A DNA stretch of 59,688 nucleotides from JAAZNV01 sp035358315 (GTDB lineage Bacteria; Patescibacteriota; WWE3; UBA101185; UBA10185), in NCBI GenBank assembly GCA_035358315.1, contig DAOPPB010000001.1:1-59688 (forward strand). The letters are read 5' to 3'. Both the position numbers and the translations under genes were made by a program. Positions 34,072 through 42,279 of the stretch are shown in pieces; position 1 is the stretch's first letter, and the number at the start of each line of letters is the position of its first letter. A model generated the notes under the pieces. That model was not told the DNA's origin. It searched no databases and saw only the letters and a list, made by a program, of their open reading frames with translations.

Positions 34072-35406
34072 CTATCTCGGGTTTACCTTAATTACATCGC
34101 CCAATTTGTGCTCAACACTATGTGTCACAACACATATAAAACCTACCCCAGGCTGGTAAAGATAGACTGCGGGCACGATATGTGCATAGGACAACGCTAT
34201 TTCTGCCGAAGCCCAATTAGATGTTTTACCACTCAAAAAAACGGGTTTACCAGGTTCTGTTTCCGGCGGGATAATCTCACCTAAATTTTTACTATCAACT
34301 ATTGTAAACCGATCTTTAGCATACTCAACCAAGGTTCCGCCTTGAAAGCCTTCTGTAACTTTCCAAGGTAAGGGCCCACTACCATTCCCTTCGGGGCAAT
34401 TGCTTCCCTTTATTCCGATAACACCACCTTTAATTTTACTGTCCGCCAATGCCACCTCACTCGGATGCAAAGCATGTAAAATGTTAATAATTAAAAACTG
34501 GGGAGCTCTGCCATCAATAACAAATTTTCCCCCTCTCTCTGCCATTTTCTGCAAGGCACTATAAACTGCAGACAACTCTTCCGGCTTCCAATCTAACCCT
34601 TTTATAGGCTCTCTACCTGGTAAAAAAATTTCCTCAGGTTTTTTACCAATCATCTCTGCTATAGATTCTATACTGATTTTTTCATACTCTGACATGATTA
34701 CTTTTTCCTCCTTAGGAGGTACTCTTTCCAAAAGATATGATGCTAACTCTCTCAGTGTTCCTGAATCTTTAAATTTCCCCCTATCAAGCCCAACTACAAC
34801 TCCTTCCGTTTCCCAGTCCTCACCGGGTGTTCTTATAAACGACTCAGACTGGGTTCCGTCTAGTGTTGAATGTAGGACGGCTAAAATGTTTAACCCGGTT
34901 CTATTTGCAAGTTCAACCCATTCAGTAATTTTTCCGGGGTCGGAAGAAATAACAATCATGGAGTTAGCTTCTTTACATATTTCTTCATTTTCAGGGCTAA
35001 CCACACCACCAACGTCAACCAGGGTAAAACGGCTGTTACTATTTGCAACCTGTAATTTCCAGTGGCCAACATTTTCTGGTGAAAAATCACCTTTATTTCT
35101 AAGTTGCCGTGCTAAATCACTATCCTCCCCATATAAATTCTGGGTCCAATCTCCCTCCCCATCGGGTTGCGCCGCCACCCGCATCGTATCCTCCAAAGGT
35201 AACATGCTTCGAATAAATCTCTCGGCTATAGACTTTCCGGAGTGTGGGGGACCCACAATTACTATTTTGGCCTCGTTGCCAATTTCCTTCTTAGCGGGTA
35301 TTTCATCTTTAGGAGCCTCGTTGGAATTCACGGATCCCGAGCCAGATTCACTCGATTTCTCAACAGAAAGCGATAAATCATTTTTATTAGGGTCGATCTC
35401 AAGCAT
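34072..35406 (-). CDS. csx3: P-loop ATPase-Csx3 fusion (putative cyclic-oligoadenylate ring nuclease)
   Basis: The protein (444 residues from the ATG at 35406) starts with a disordered acidic stretch, then a kinase-like P-loop domain: 'IVGPPHSGKS' (50-59), 'QPDGEGDW' (80-87), 'LVDVGGVVSPENEEI' (129-143), 'VVGLDRGKF' (205-213). Two Csx3-like modules follow: 'FVIDGRAPQFLIINILHALHP' style (about 270-335) and 'PVFLSGKTSNWASAEIALSY' to 'YLYQPGVGFICVVTHS' (about 362-444). Csx3 enzymes degrade cA4 messengers of type III CRISPR systems, and ATPase-Csx3 fusions are known. No CRISPR array or cas gene is in the window. A TTG-started longer form from 35457 is less likely. Confidence 0.8.
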   Translation of the reverse strand: MLEIDPNKNDLSLSVEKSSESGSGSVNSNEAPKDEIPAKKEIGNEAKIVIVGPPHSGKSIAERFIRSMLPLEDTMRVAAQPDGEGDWTQNLYGEDSDLARQLRNKGDFSPENVGHWKLQVANSNSRFTLVDVGGVVSPENEEICKEANSMIVISSDPGKITEWVELANRTGLNILAVLHSTLDGTQSESFIRTPGEDWETEGVVVGLDRGKFKDSGTLRELASYLLERVPPKEEKVIMSEYEKISIESIAEMIGKKPEEIFLPGREPIKGLDWKPEELSAVYSALQKMAERGGKFVIDGRAPQFLIINILHALHPSEVALADSKIKGGVIGIKGSNCPEGNGSGPLPWKVTEGFQGGTLVEYAKDRFTIVDSKNLGEIIPPETEPGKPVFLSGKTSNWASAEIALSYAHIVPAVYLYQPGVGFICVVTHSVEHKLGDVIKVNPR

Positions 35407-35498
35407 AAATTTTCCGTTTTTAAAATAAAAATTCGTGAAAACTCTACTTCTGAACAAATGATAGCATTTTTTATAACAAAGAAAGAAAATGGAAGTAA

Positions 35499-35582
35499 AA
35501 AAAGCCCGGACGTTAAATATATGATTAGATTACAAAAGTGTCCTACCAACACTTGTTATCATATGCAAACATCCGGGCTTTT
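35499..35582. terminator. 84-bp nested hairpin, bidirectional terminator type
   Basis: AAAAAGCCCGGA (35499-35510) pairs with TCCGGGCTTTT (35572-35582); inside are ATATGAT/ATCATAT and AAGTGT/ACACTT stems. On the minus strand it ends GGGC plus seven Ts. A related element lies at 37596-37656. Confidence 0.6.
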
Positions 35583-35721
35583 CTCCCCTCAATGGAGCTA
35601 CACATTACCCATTAAGCTCTATGCAGGGTTTAGTTTGGCTTAACATTTGAATAAAATGTTATCTCCTTACCGATTGTTCGGTAATAAAAAACAAAGTTAA
35701 AAATATAATTTGGTTTTTTAC

Positions 35722-35803
35722 CACAAAACAAAAAAAGATGTTGCGGAGAGGCTCACATAGTTGCATTGAAATTTTCAATGTTAATATATGTGTGAGCCTC
35801 TCC
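35722..35803 (-). terminator. Long terminator hairpin after the unknown gene at 35818
   Basis: GGAGAGGCTCACATA (35745-35759) pairs with TATGTGTGAGCCTCTCC (35787-35803); an inner CATTGAAA/TTTCAATG stem extends it. On the minus strand the stem is followed by CAACATC and a run of seven Ts (35730-35736). Confidence 0.8.
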
Positions 35804-35817
35804 TTTGATTGCTTCTC

Positions 35818-36768
35818 TTACTCTCTCAGCTGCAGGTTTGCAGCTAGGATTTCGGAAATCTTTGACCTTTCCCACGCCTCAGCCATCTCAGGTGTGGTTC
35901 CCACAAACATGACCCCCTCGCCGTTATAATTAATTACCAAAACCTTAAGACCTATTAATTCGTAACCCCCTCCGTCAACCAGGTCAACCAGGGCGTACAC
36001 TCCCCCCCTATAGTTATTATTTATCAATACCTCTCCCTGATACGGGGGTAACAAAACGTCACCCTTCTTGTGTTCGGTCACGGGATTAAAACTGAAATCC
36101 ACCCCATATAGGTCATAATAGACCCATTCAGTTCTATCCCTGTTTCTCTCTAGCCACCTCAAGGCTTCTTCGGCGTCCTTTCCGAGGACGTCAGAATAAG
36201 TCCTCCACCCATCCTGGGTGGCAATGTACCACCCCCCTGGTTCCCCGAATAAAGTCCCTTCGGGGACTTGGCTGACCACCGATCCTTCTACAAGAAAACA
36301 GTTGCCGTCTGGCAACTCTAGTAACTTGTAACCACTACCCACGACAAAAATATTTGAAGCAATTGCTTCAAATATTCTTACCCTATCCAGGCGTCCCTCA
36401 GGTTTAAAAAATAAAGCCTCCTCCCAGAAGGCCCTTTCATAAACCACGTCCGGATCCCCCTTTAGGATTTCTTCGACTTTTCTGTAGAAATCCCTCTCAT
36501 CATTCCAGCTCCAAAGGCCATATTTGAAATCAAGCCCGAGGGCCTTCTTCCCAACTTCAACTACAAAATCCCCCGGGACATTGCCCCTTTGAATAAAACA
36601 CATCAGCTCAAAGCTGATTTGCTTTGCGTCTTCCATGGCCTTCGGGATCAATTTGACCCCACATCCAAGATCAAGAGCTCTATTATAGAGCTCTTTAACA
36701 ACGCTTAACTCCCCCCTCACTTTGTATTTGTAATCGATTGGAACATATGGGTATATTTTCTTTGCCAT
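35818..36768 (-). CDS. Protein of unknown function behind a long leader
   Basis: The 316-residue protein starts 'MAKKIYPYVPIDYKYKVRGE' and is soluble, with an alpha-helical first half and a beta-rich second half rich in Gly, Trp and Tyr ('GEPGGWYIATQDGWRTYSD', 'NNNYRGGVYALVDLVDGGGYE'). I recognise no family. The ATG at 36768 is fixed by a perfect Shine-Dalgarno AAGGAGGT six bases upstream; the longer frame from 36831 is rejected. The gene is visibly more G+C-rich than its neighbours. Leftward promoters at 37.8-37.9 kb leave a leader of about 1 kb with hairpins; a strong terminator follows. Confidence 0.6.
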   Translation of the reverse strand: MAKKIYPYVPIDYKYKVRGELSVVKELYNRALDLGCGVKLIPKAMEDAKQISFELMCFIQRGNVPGDFVVEVGKKALGLDFKYGLWSWNDERDFYRKVEEILKGDPDVVYERAFWEEALFFKPEGRLDRVRIFEAIASNIFVVGSGYKLLELPDGNCFLVEGSVVSQVPEGTLFGEPGGWYIATQDGWRTYSDVLGKDAEEALRWLERNRDRTEWVYYDLYGVDFSFNPVTEHKKGDVLLPPYQGEVLINNNYRGGVYALVDLVDGGGYELIGLKVLVINYNGEGVMFVGTTPEMAEAWERSKISEILAANLQLRE

Positions 36769-37227
36769 TTTTACCTCCTTTACGGGGTGGCAGACCCCAT
36801 GTTTTATTTCTATTAAGCTAATTTTGCTCAATAGCTAGTACAGGCATTCTTTTGGTAGGCAGGATTAAATACCTGTACATAGTTATTGAACAAATAATTA
36901 CGACGATTTTTGAATTTTCATTGATATGACTTAAATTTTCAAAGTACCCTTTCCTTAACTTTTTCCTAATCTCAACCCTGATTTTTTAAAAAAATAAGAG
37001 CTGAGTTAGGAGATCATCCTACAAAAGCAAGATGATGGACTCTCCCTTTTAGGTAGTATCCATAAACCTATTTGGCAGGATACTTTTGTCAGGAGTAAAC
37101 AGATTAATATTTACCACCCTTTAAAGTTCTTGTAATATCTGAACTTTTAAATTCTTCTTAGATCTTTTAATTTAAAATCTCTAAGAGCGAATATTTAAAG
37201 CAATCAATTTTTGGGCCACTCTCTTTA

Positions 37228-37256
37228 GACGGTAAACCGTCGCTTGCTTTGCAAGC
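37228..37256. repeat. Two abutting perfect hairpins
   Basis: GACGGT-AA-ACCGTC (37228-37241) is followed directly by GCTTGC-TTT-GCAAGC (37242-37256). Both stems are perfect 6-mers with tiny loops, in the leader of the unknown gene. Confidence 0.65.
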
Positions 37257-37595
37257 TAAAAGCAGATTCCCTATATTTGTTAAGATTTTAACCTAACTTC
37301 TGAACAATTATTCATTATCCAGATGAGGTCTTCCTAATCCTTCTATTGTGGGGCCTTTATAATTTGGCAGGTTTGCCCAATCAATAACCATTATTTGGCG
37401 ATGAAAGATATAGGTGACTATATTTTTTTGTGTTTAAAAAGATTCAATTTTATCTTTTAAACAGAAATCTGTCCGAGATACCGGAATAAATTAGTACTCT
37501 CCCCGTTTAAATTAAAAAGATAAATGTTATCTTGAAACATGGGAATTTTGTTCGTGTATCTCAGGCAAGTTTTTGCTTAAAAGATTTCTCCGGAT

Positions 37596-37656
37596 AAAAA
37601 AGCCGGGACCTAATGAGAATTATATTTTTTTAATTCTCACCAAATCTCGGCTTTTT
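37596..37656. terminator. Terminator/attenuator-like hairpin in the leader
   Basis: AAAAAAGCCGGGA (37596-37608) pairs with TCTCGGCTTTTT (37645-37656); an inner GAGAATTA/TAATTCTC stem extends it. On the minus strand it ends GGC plus six Ts, about 130-190 bases after the leftward promoters. Confidence 0.65.
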
Positions 37657-37788
37657 GTTTTTTAAAAGAAAATCTTCTTTGGCAGGCCTTTAAGATTTGG
37701 TAGGTTCTTTTTTGCTTCTTATTTTTATATAGTTTTTAAAGTACCCTTCTGCCTTTCTCTTTTATCTTCCTTGACCTTGAACAAACAC

Positions 37789-37830
37789 ATTATAACTTAT
37801 AGTTTTATGTTTGTCAAGTGCTTTTGATAA
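37789..37830 (-). promoter_or_regulatory. Consensus promoter TTGACA-17-TATAAT with operator half-palindrome
   Basis: Minus strand -35 TTGACA (37817-37812), 17-bp spacer, -10 TATAAT (37794-37789). The -35 lies in TTTGTCAA-GTGCTT-TTGATAA (37810-37830), an imperfect version of the palindrome at 37897-37918. Reads leftward towards the unknown gene. Confidence 0.7.
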
Positions 37831-37875
37831 TTAATAAATAGTATAACTAGCTATTTTTCTCCCTTTATTAGGGAT

Positions 37876-37918
37876 AATATACTATAAGTTTTTATATTTG
37901 TCAAGTATATTTGACAAA
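37876..37918 (-). promoter_or_regulatory. Second leftward promoter with perfect palindromic operator
   Basis: Minus strand -35 TTGACA (37904-37899), 17 bp, -10 TATATT (37881-37876). The -35 is part of a perfect inverted repeat TTTGTCAA (37897-37904) / TTGACAAA (37911-37918) with a 6-bp centre, 8 bp before the -35 of the rightward TrmB-type gene promoter. Likely operator for that regulator. Confidence 0.65.
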
Positions 37919-37925
37919 ATAATAA

Positions 37926-37954
37926 TTGACATAGTATTGGTCTTTTGGTATCTT
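37926..37954 (+). promoter_or_regulatory. TrmB-type gene promoter TTGACA-17-TATCTT
   Basis: -35 TTGACA (37926-37931), 17-bp spacer ending TGG, -10 TATCTT (37949-37954), then 9 bases to the ATG at 37964. It predicts a nearly leaderless mRNA and sets the start codon. Confidence 0.65.
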
Positions 37955-37963
37955 CAAGAAGAT

Positions 37964-38740
37964 ATGTATTCAAAGATTTTAAAAGAGTCGGGATTAAAAG
38001 ATAAAGAAGCAATCGTTTATGACATATTATTAGAACACGGCACATTACCCGTTTCAGAAATCATAAAAAAATCAGGATTAAAAAGAGGTATAGTTTATAA
38101 AACACTTTATGATCTTCAAGATAAAGGTTTGGCCTCTCAAAAAATAATTAAAAAGAGGTTACATTTTAGTGCCGAACACCCATACAAACTCTCGGACCTT
38201 ATTGAAGAGCAGTTAAAGGAAGCACAAAACCATCAATTAACGTTACAAACCTATCTACCACAACTAATATCTGCCTTTAAAACCGGGGATAACAAACCAG
38301 GCGTGAAAATATACGAAGGGTTAAGCGGAATCAAAGAAGTTTACAACGACACATTAAAAGAGGGTAAGGAAATTTTGGCAATATTACAAACTTCGGAAGT
38401 GGAACCAAAAATTTACGAGTGGTTAACACACGTTTACAGCAAAAAAAGAGCGGATATGGGTATTTGGGCGAAAGTTATAGCAGCAGAGGACGTTAAAACG
38501 AAGGCGTATGTGAGTAAAAACGAGGCTGAAAAACGTGAAACAAGGGTTGTTCCCAAAGATAAGTTCCCTATTGGTATTGAAGTAGATATCTACGGTAACA
38601 AAGTGGCCTTTATAAACTTCCACAAAGATGGGGATTTAGTAGGCATTATTGTTCAAAACGAGCTTATTGCCAATACAATGTGTGCCATGTTTACATTAGC
38701 ATGGGAAAAAGCTGGCGACTATGTCACCCAGCTTCAGTAG
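37964..38740 (+). CDS. TrmB-family transcriptional regulator
   Basis: The 258-residue protein has an N-terminal winged helix ('MYSKILKESGLKDKEAIVYD', 'LPVSEIIKKSGLKRGIVYKTL', about 1-65), a helical linker and a C-terminal sensor-like domain ('GLSGIKEVYNDTLKEGKEIL', 'IGIEVDIYGNKVAFINFHKDGD') as in TrmB regulators that respond to sugars or other small ligands. The divergent promoters upstream carry inverted repeats TTTGTCAA-N6-TTGACAAA, the natural candidate operator, so it probably controls itself and the leftward transcript. The longer frame from 37898 is rejected because the promoter lies inside it. Confidence 0.75.
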   Translation: MYSKILKESGLKDKEAIVYDILLEHGTLPVSEIIKKSGLKRGIVYKTLYDLQDKGLASQKIIKKRLHFSAEHPYKLSDLIEEQLKEAQNHQLTLQTYLPQLISAFKTGDNKPGVKIYEGLSGIKEVYNDTLKEGKEILAILQTSEVEPKIYEWLTHVYSKKRADMGIWAKVIAAEDVKTKAYVSKNEAEKRETRVVPKDKFPIGIEVDIYGNKVAFINFHKDGDLVGIIVQNELIANTMCAMFTLAWEKAGDYVTQLQ

Positions 38741-38746
38741 AAACTC

Positions 38747-40783
38747 TTAATATCTTCTAGAAGGTCTATGCGAAATTTCAAAATAAATCGTTCCATTTTC
38801 CATTTGTGTTCTTACCTCGCCTAATCTTCCTTGCCTATAGGATTCGCGCATATCCCAAAGTGCATCAGGTTGCCCCCCTCCCATATACATTATTGGGATA
38901 CCCATTGGCAACCCCCATGCATCCACATACCTGTTGTAGTCTATACCCGGGTCAAGTAATCCTATGGAGGCTACAGCGTAACTAAATTCCTGAGGGTCAA
39001 TTTCATCTACAACAAAATCTGGGTCTTTTTCTATAATGTAGTAACTATTATTAAATAGATTACTATCTCCTATTGGTGCCTCTTCTACTTTGTTTACTTT
39101 AAACCCAAATAGCTTTGCATACGCCCTAAATTGAGAATCGGTCATAGTCATCCTGTTAAATTTGTGTTTTTCATCAGGACCATCAAAGATGTTTCGCGTT
39201 CTCCCCGGTTCTACACCTAGTGACTCCAGATGTCTGGCATACCTGGTTATTTCCTCTGCATATTGATCCCGTACTTCTGAAACTCGATCTTCCGGTATTT
39301 TCGGAATATCTATAATACCAACGCCATTGTATGTCAGTACACGTTGCATTTCATCAAAGAAATTAGCCATTTTTTCTGGAGTATTGTTATGCAAAATAGT
39401 TCTACCCAAACAGTAAAATACCTCAGGAGACAAATCATCAAAGTAATTTCCATCGGGAAAAGGCATGTGATGCCAATCTGTCACAGCAACTTTAATAGAA
39501 GGGTCTTGTTCCTTAATTTTCCTGGCGTGATGCTGTTCATACTCCAAAGCCGTAACATCGTAACCTAATTTATGTAGAGGAACTGCATGCCTGCCTGTCC
39601 CGGCACCGACATCTATAATTCTTACCTGTCGTGCGGTCTTTCCAGTTCTCTCAGCAAATGCTTGTATTTGTTCTTGCACAATTCCTAACTCTCTAGTAGT
39701 TAATTCGGGATTATTTAAGACATACTGGTGAAAATCTACTGATTTATATATTTCGGTTAAGCTAGTCATTACCTGCTGAATATCTTGACCCTGTAATGTC
39801 TTGTATAAACGTGTTAACGCCTCGTTATTTCTGCTATGACTAGCTATTGACTCAATAGTAGGAACAACACCAAAAACATTCATTTCTTGAACAGCTAATA
39901 CAAGTCTAGCGCTATCACTTAACCCTTCAGAAGTAAGTAAGTCGGTCGCAACCTCTAATTCTTCCATTGTTTCTAGTTTTTCCAATACTTTTTTTACCGC
40001 ATGATTATTGCCTTCTTCAGCAAACTCCCGAGTTGCACGAACTACAAGAGGTAATAAATGTTCTCTCTCTTTATCGTATTCTCCCTTATTCCGTTGATAA
40101 CTTGGTCCGAATTCTTCACCTAGATAAGGACTGGTCATTTTAACTCGATTGTTCGCAACCCATAAGCGATATGTTAGGTATTCGAGCAATACCTCCCTCT
40201 GTTCAAAAGATTTATCAAAAAGTAATTGCTCTATTTTGGAAATACCAGAAAAAGCCGTTGTCTCCTCACCACTAAGTCTGGCCAATAAATCTCTTTTTCC
40301 TGGGTCTAATACCATTTCCATAGTCCGATGGTAATTCATTGCTTTACTATCCCAATAATCCTCAATAAATCTGTTCTCCTGGGTTGGCTTGCGGTAGAGC
40401 CGTTCAAACTGATTGAAGGAGAACCTCCACGCAGCTAAAACATGGCCAATATCTTCTTTTGTTCCCCCTGTTCTGATTATATTCCTGTGCGATTCCCAGG
40501 CGACACCGTCAATAGGTGCAAAATTTTCTATAGGTGTATATTCTTCGGCCACTTCGGGAACTCGGCTAATAATCTCAGCAAGTTGCTCGTGAGAAGTAAT
40601 ATTGGCTTCCAAACCCCATACAAAAACCGGCGATTCCTGATATTTTTTCGGGGATCCGTTAGTTTCAGTTGGTTCAGAAACTTTTGCATCGGGAAAAAAC
40701 TGATGTACTAAATCTTTATCAGCTTCTTTGTCCGGTGTAATGCTAACCACCTCTTCTTTTAGTTCTTCCGATGTAATGGGCAT
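38747..40783 (-). CDS. Large SAM-dependent methyltransferase-domain protein
   Basis: The protein (678 residues from the second ATG; 684 from 40801) has a C-terminal class I methyltransferase: motif I 'IDVGAGTGRHAVPLHKLGYD' (about 390-409), 'TALEYEQHH' (acidic residue for ribose), 'VTDWHHMPFPDG' and the post-motif 'LGRTILHNN'. The first about 370 residues are helical, have no match I recognise and may bind the substrate. A TATAAT six bases before the second ATG favours that start. It ends six bases from the TrmB-type gene, converging with it. Substrate unknown. Confidence 0.7.
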   Translation of the reverse strand: MPITSEELKEEVVSITPDKEADKDLVHQFFPDAKVSEPTETNGSPKKYQESPVFVWGLEANITSHEQLAEIISRVPEVAEEYTPIENFAPIDGVAWESHRNIIRTGGTKEDIGHVLAAWRFSFNQFERLYRKPTQENRFIEDYWDSKAMNYHRTMEMVLDPGKRDLLARLSGEETTAFSGISKIEQLLFDKSFEQREVLLEYLTYRLWVANNRVKMTSPYLGEEFGPSYQRNKGEYDKEREHLLPLVVRATREFAEEGNNHAVKKVLEKLETMEELEVATDLLTSEGLSDSARLVLAVQEMNVFGVVPTIESIASHSRNNEALTRLYKTLQGQDIQQVMTSLTEIYKSVDFHQYVLNNPELTTRELGIVQEQIQAFAERTGKTARQVRIIDVGAGTGRHAVPLHKLGYDVTALEYEQHHARKIKEQDPSIKVAVTDWHHMPFPDGNYFDDLSPEVFYCLGRTILHNNTPEKMANFFDEMQRVLTYNGVGIIDIPKIPEDRVSEVRDQYAEEITRYARHLESLGVEPGRTRNIFDGPDEKHKFNRMTMTDSQFRAYAKLFGFKVNKVEEAPIGDSNLFNNSYYIIEKDPDFVVDEIDPQEFSYAVASIGLLDPGIDYNRYVDAWGLPMGIPIMYMGGGQPDALWDMRESYRQGRLGEVRTQMENGTIYFEISHRPSRRY

Positions 40784-40789
40784 AAATTT

Positions 40790-40795
40790 ATTATA
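40790..40795 (-). promoter_or_regulatory. -10 hexamer TATAAT, 6 nt before the methyltransferase start
   Basis: Minus strand TATAAT-AAATTT-ATG (40783). It overlaps the codons after the alternative ATG at 40801, which would then not be transcribed. Confidence 0.5.
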
Positions 40796-41082
40796 TTTCA
40801 AAAATTGAACAAAGTCGTTAGTTTTATAAGTGCAACGGGGGGCTTAGAATGTACTATTCTCCCTTCATGGTCCCGCTACACGATTACCCTACTCCCCAGC
40901 GGCTCCGGAAGTCTAACTTTTATTTGAAATGGGATCTTTTTCATGAAGTTACCAGGGAATAAATACTTCACCACGCTTAATTTATTCCTGTTGGAAGCGA
41001 CGACATAGGTTTATTTTAGCAGTGAGATCGAAAAATGAAAATGAAAAACAGAAATAGCGGAACTTTTTAAACATCTGCATTA

Positions 41083-42204
41083 TTATATTTCTTTCTGCAA
41101 TCTCTCCACCAGCAAACTATAAAATCTAAGATTATGTATGGTAGCCAACCTTAAAGATGTAGTTTCATCATTTTTAAAAAGATGATGCAGATAAGAGCGG
41201 TAATATCTTCTGCATAATAAGCAGTCACAAGCTTTACTCACGGGTTCTGTATCACAGTAATATTTTTGCTTGCATGGGTCAAAAAATGAGTAAAAATTAT
41301 CATCTCTAATGTCTATTTCGTTAATTGACTTAGCATTATAAACATATAATCTGCTATGACGAGCATCTCTAGTTGGAAGAACACAATCAAAAATATAAAA
41401 TCCTAAATCAAAACACTTAACAATCTCGTCGGGCTTTCCTACTCCCAGCCCATAAAGTAAATAATTTTCGGGCGAATTTTCCGCTATTATTCTAGGAACG
41501 TCAAAATTAAATTCCCCGTTTTCTCTTATCGGCCAGCCTCCGTACCCCAAGCCGTCGAAACCTATCTTTACCAGCTCTTTCGTGCAGTATTCTCGGAGAT
41601 CTAAATACTCTCCTCCCTGCACCACTCCCAAAATATAAGGTCTGTCTTTTTCATTCAGTTTTTCTTTTTCACAAATTCTTAAAAACTCCTCTTTTGATCT
41701 TTTTGCCCAAACAATCGTCCTTTCAACCGTTTCTTTCGCTTTTTCGTAAGTACATCCGGGCTCTGTAAAATCGTCCAAAACAACCACCATATCGGTTTTT
41801 AAAAGCATCTGAAACTGAATAGATTTTTCCGGGGTTAATTTTATCTTTTCCCCACCTTGAGGTTTAAATGTGACTCCCTCGTCTGTTATTAAGCCCCTTT
41901 TTTCGCTGTTTTTTGCCAGACTCATAACCTGAAAACCTCCCGAATCCGATATAACAGCGCCATTCCATGACATAAATTGTCTTATTCCGTCGTGTTTTTC
42001 AAGAACTCTTTTGCCCAAATCTTTGTACAAATGGTAAGTATTAACCAAAACCCCGGGCGTTTTCGTACTCTCTATGTCGGATGAATCTAGGGTTTTAATC
42101 ACTGCCCTTGTAGCATCAGGAAAAAACACCGGTAGAGGTATATCACCGAATTTTGTTTTAAATTTTTTAATCGTTCTTTTTGGAACCACAGTTGAATAAT
42201 ACAC
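41083..42204 (-). CDS. tgt: Queuine tRNA-ribosyltransferase
   Basis: Tgt swaps guanine-34 for a 7-deazaguanine in tRNAs with GUN anticodons. The 373-residue TIM-barrel protein has 'ISDSGGFQVMSL' (85-96), 'GLGYGGWPI', the nucleophile region 'FDCVLPTRDARH' and a zinc site 'CDCLLCRRYYRSYLHHLF' near the C-terminus. No queuosine synthesis genes are in the window, so the base may be scavenged. The start is a GTG in frame with the conserved 'KFGDIPLPVFFPDAT'. The tRNA-His at 22286 is a possible substrate. Confidence 0.92.
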   Translation of the reverse strand: MYYSTVVPKRTIKKFKTKFGDIPLPVFFPDATRAVIKTLDSSDIESTKTPGVLVNTYHLYKDLGKRVLEKHDGIRQFMSWNGAVISDSGGFQVMSLAKNSEKRGLITDEGVTFKPQGGEKIKLTPEKSIQFQMLLKTDMVVVLDDFTEPGCTYEKAKETVERTIVWAKRSKEEFLRICEKEKLNEKDRPYILGVVQGGEYLDLREYCTKELVKIGFDGLGYGGWPIRENGEFNFDVPRIIAENSPENYLLYGLGVGKPDEIVKCFDLGFYIFDCVLPTRDARHSRLYVYNAKSINEIDIRDDNFYSFFDPCKQKYYCDTEPVSKACDCLLCRRYYRSYLHHLFKNDETTSLRLATIHNLRFYSLLVERLQKEI

Positions 42205-42267
42205 ATTAAATAAATCTTTCCAACACTCTCTTACAGATTAATTATGGAAGTAAGAAAGGAAATGTCG

Positions 42268-42273
42268 TAATAT
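42268..42273 (+). promoter_or_regulatory. -10 hexamer TAATAT, 6 nt before the gene at 42280
   Basis: TAATAT-TGTCCT-ATG. Predicts a leaderless mRNA. Confidence 0.45.
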
Positions 42274-42279
42274 TGTCCT

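Larger units (their letters stand above)
36769..37788 (-). other. About 1-kb structured leader without coding sequence
   Basis: No convincing frame is visible on either strand. On the minus strand it runs from the consensus promoter at 37789-37817 to the gene at 36768. It holds a terminator-like hairpin (37596-37656), two abutting perfect hairpins (37228-37256) and several imperfect repeats of CCTGCCAAA/CCTACCAAA (minus strand, near 37073, 37371, 37683 and 37708). It could be a regulatory leader, a separate small RNA plus decayed DNA, or both. Confidence 0.45.

Noticed and set aside
34694..35428. A 244-codon plus-strand open frame opposite the Csx3 fusion gene
   Set aside because: Serine/proline-rich translation without motifs, exactly antisense to a gene with clear family features; a shadow frame.
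37898..37963. Upstream start for the TrmB-type regulator
   Set aside because: The extra 22 residues lie over the operator and -35/-10 of its own promoter, and the family fold starts at MYSKILKESGL.
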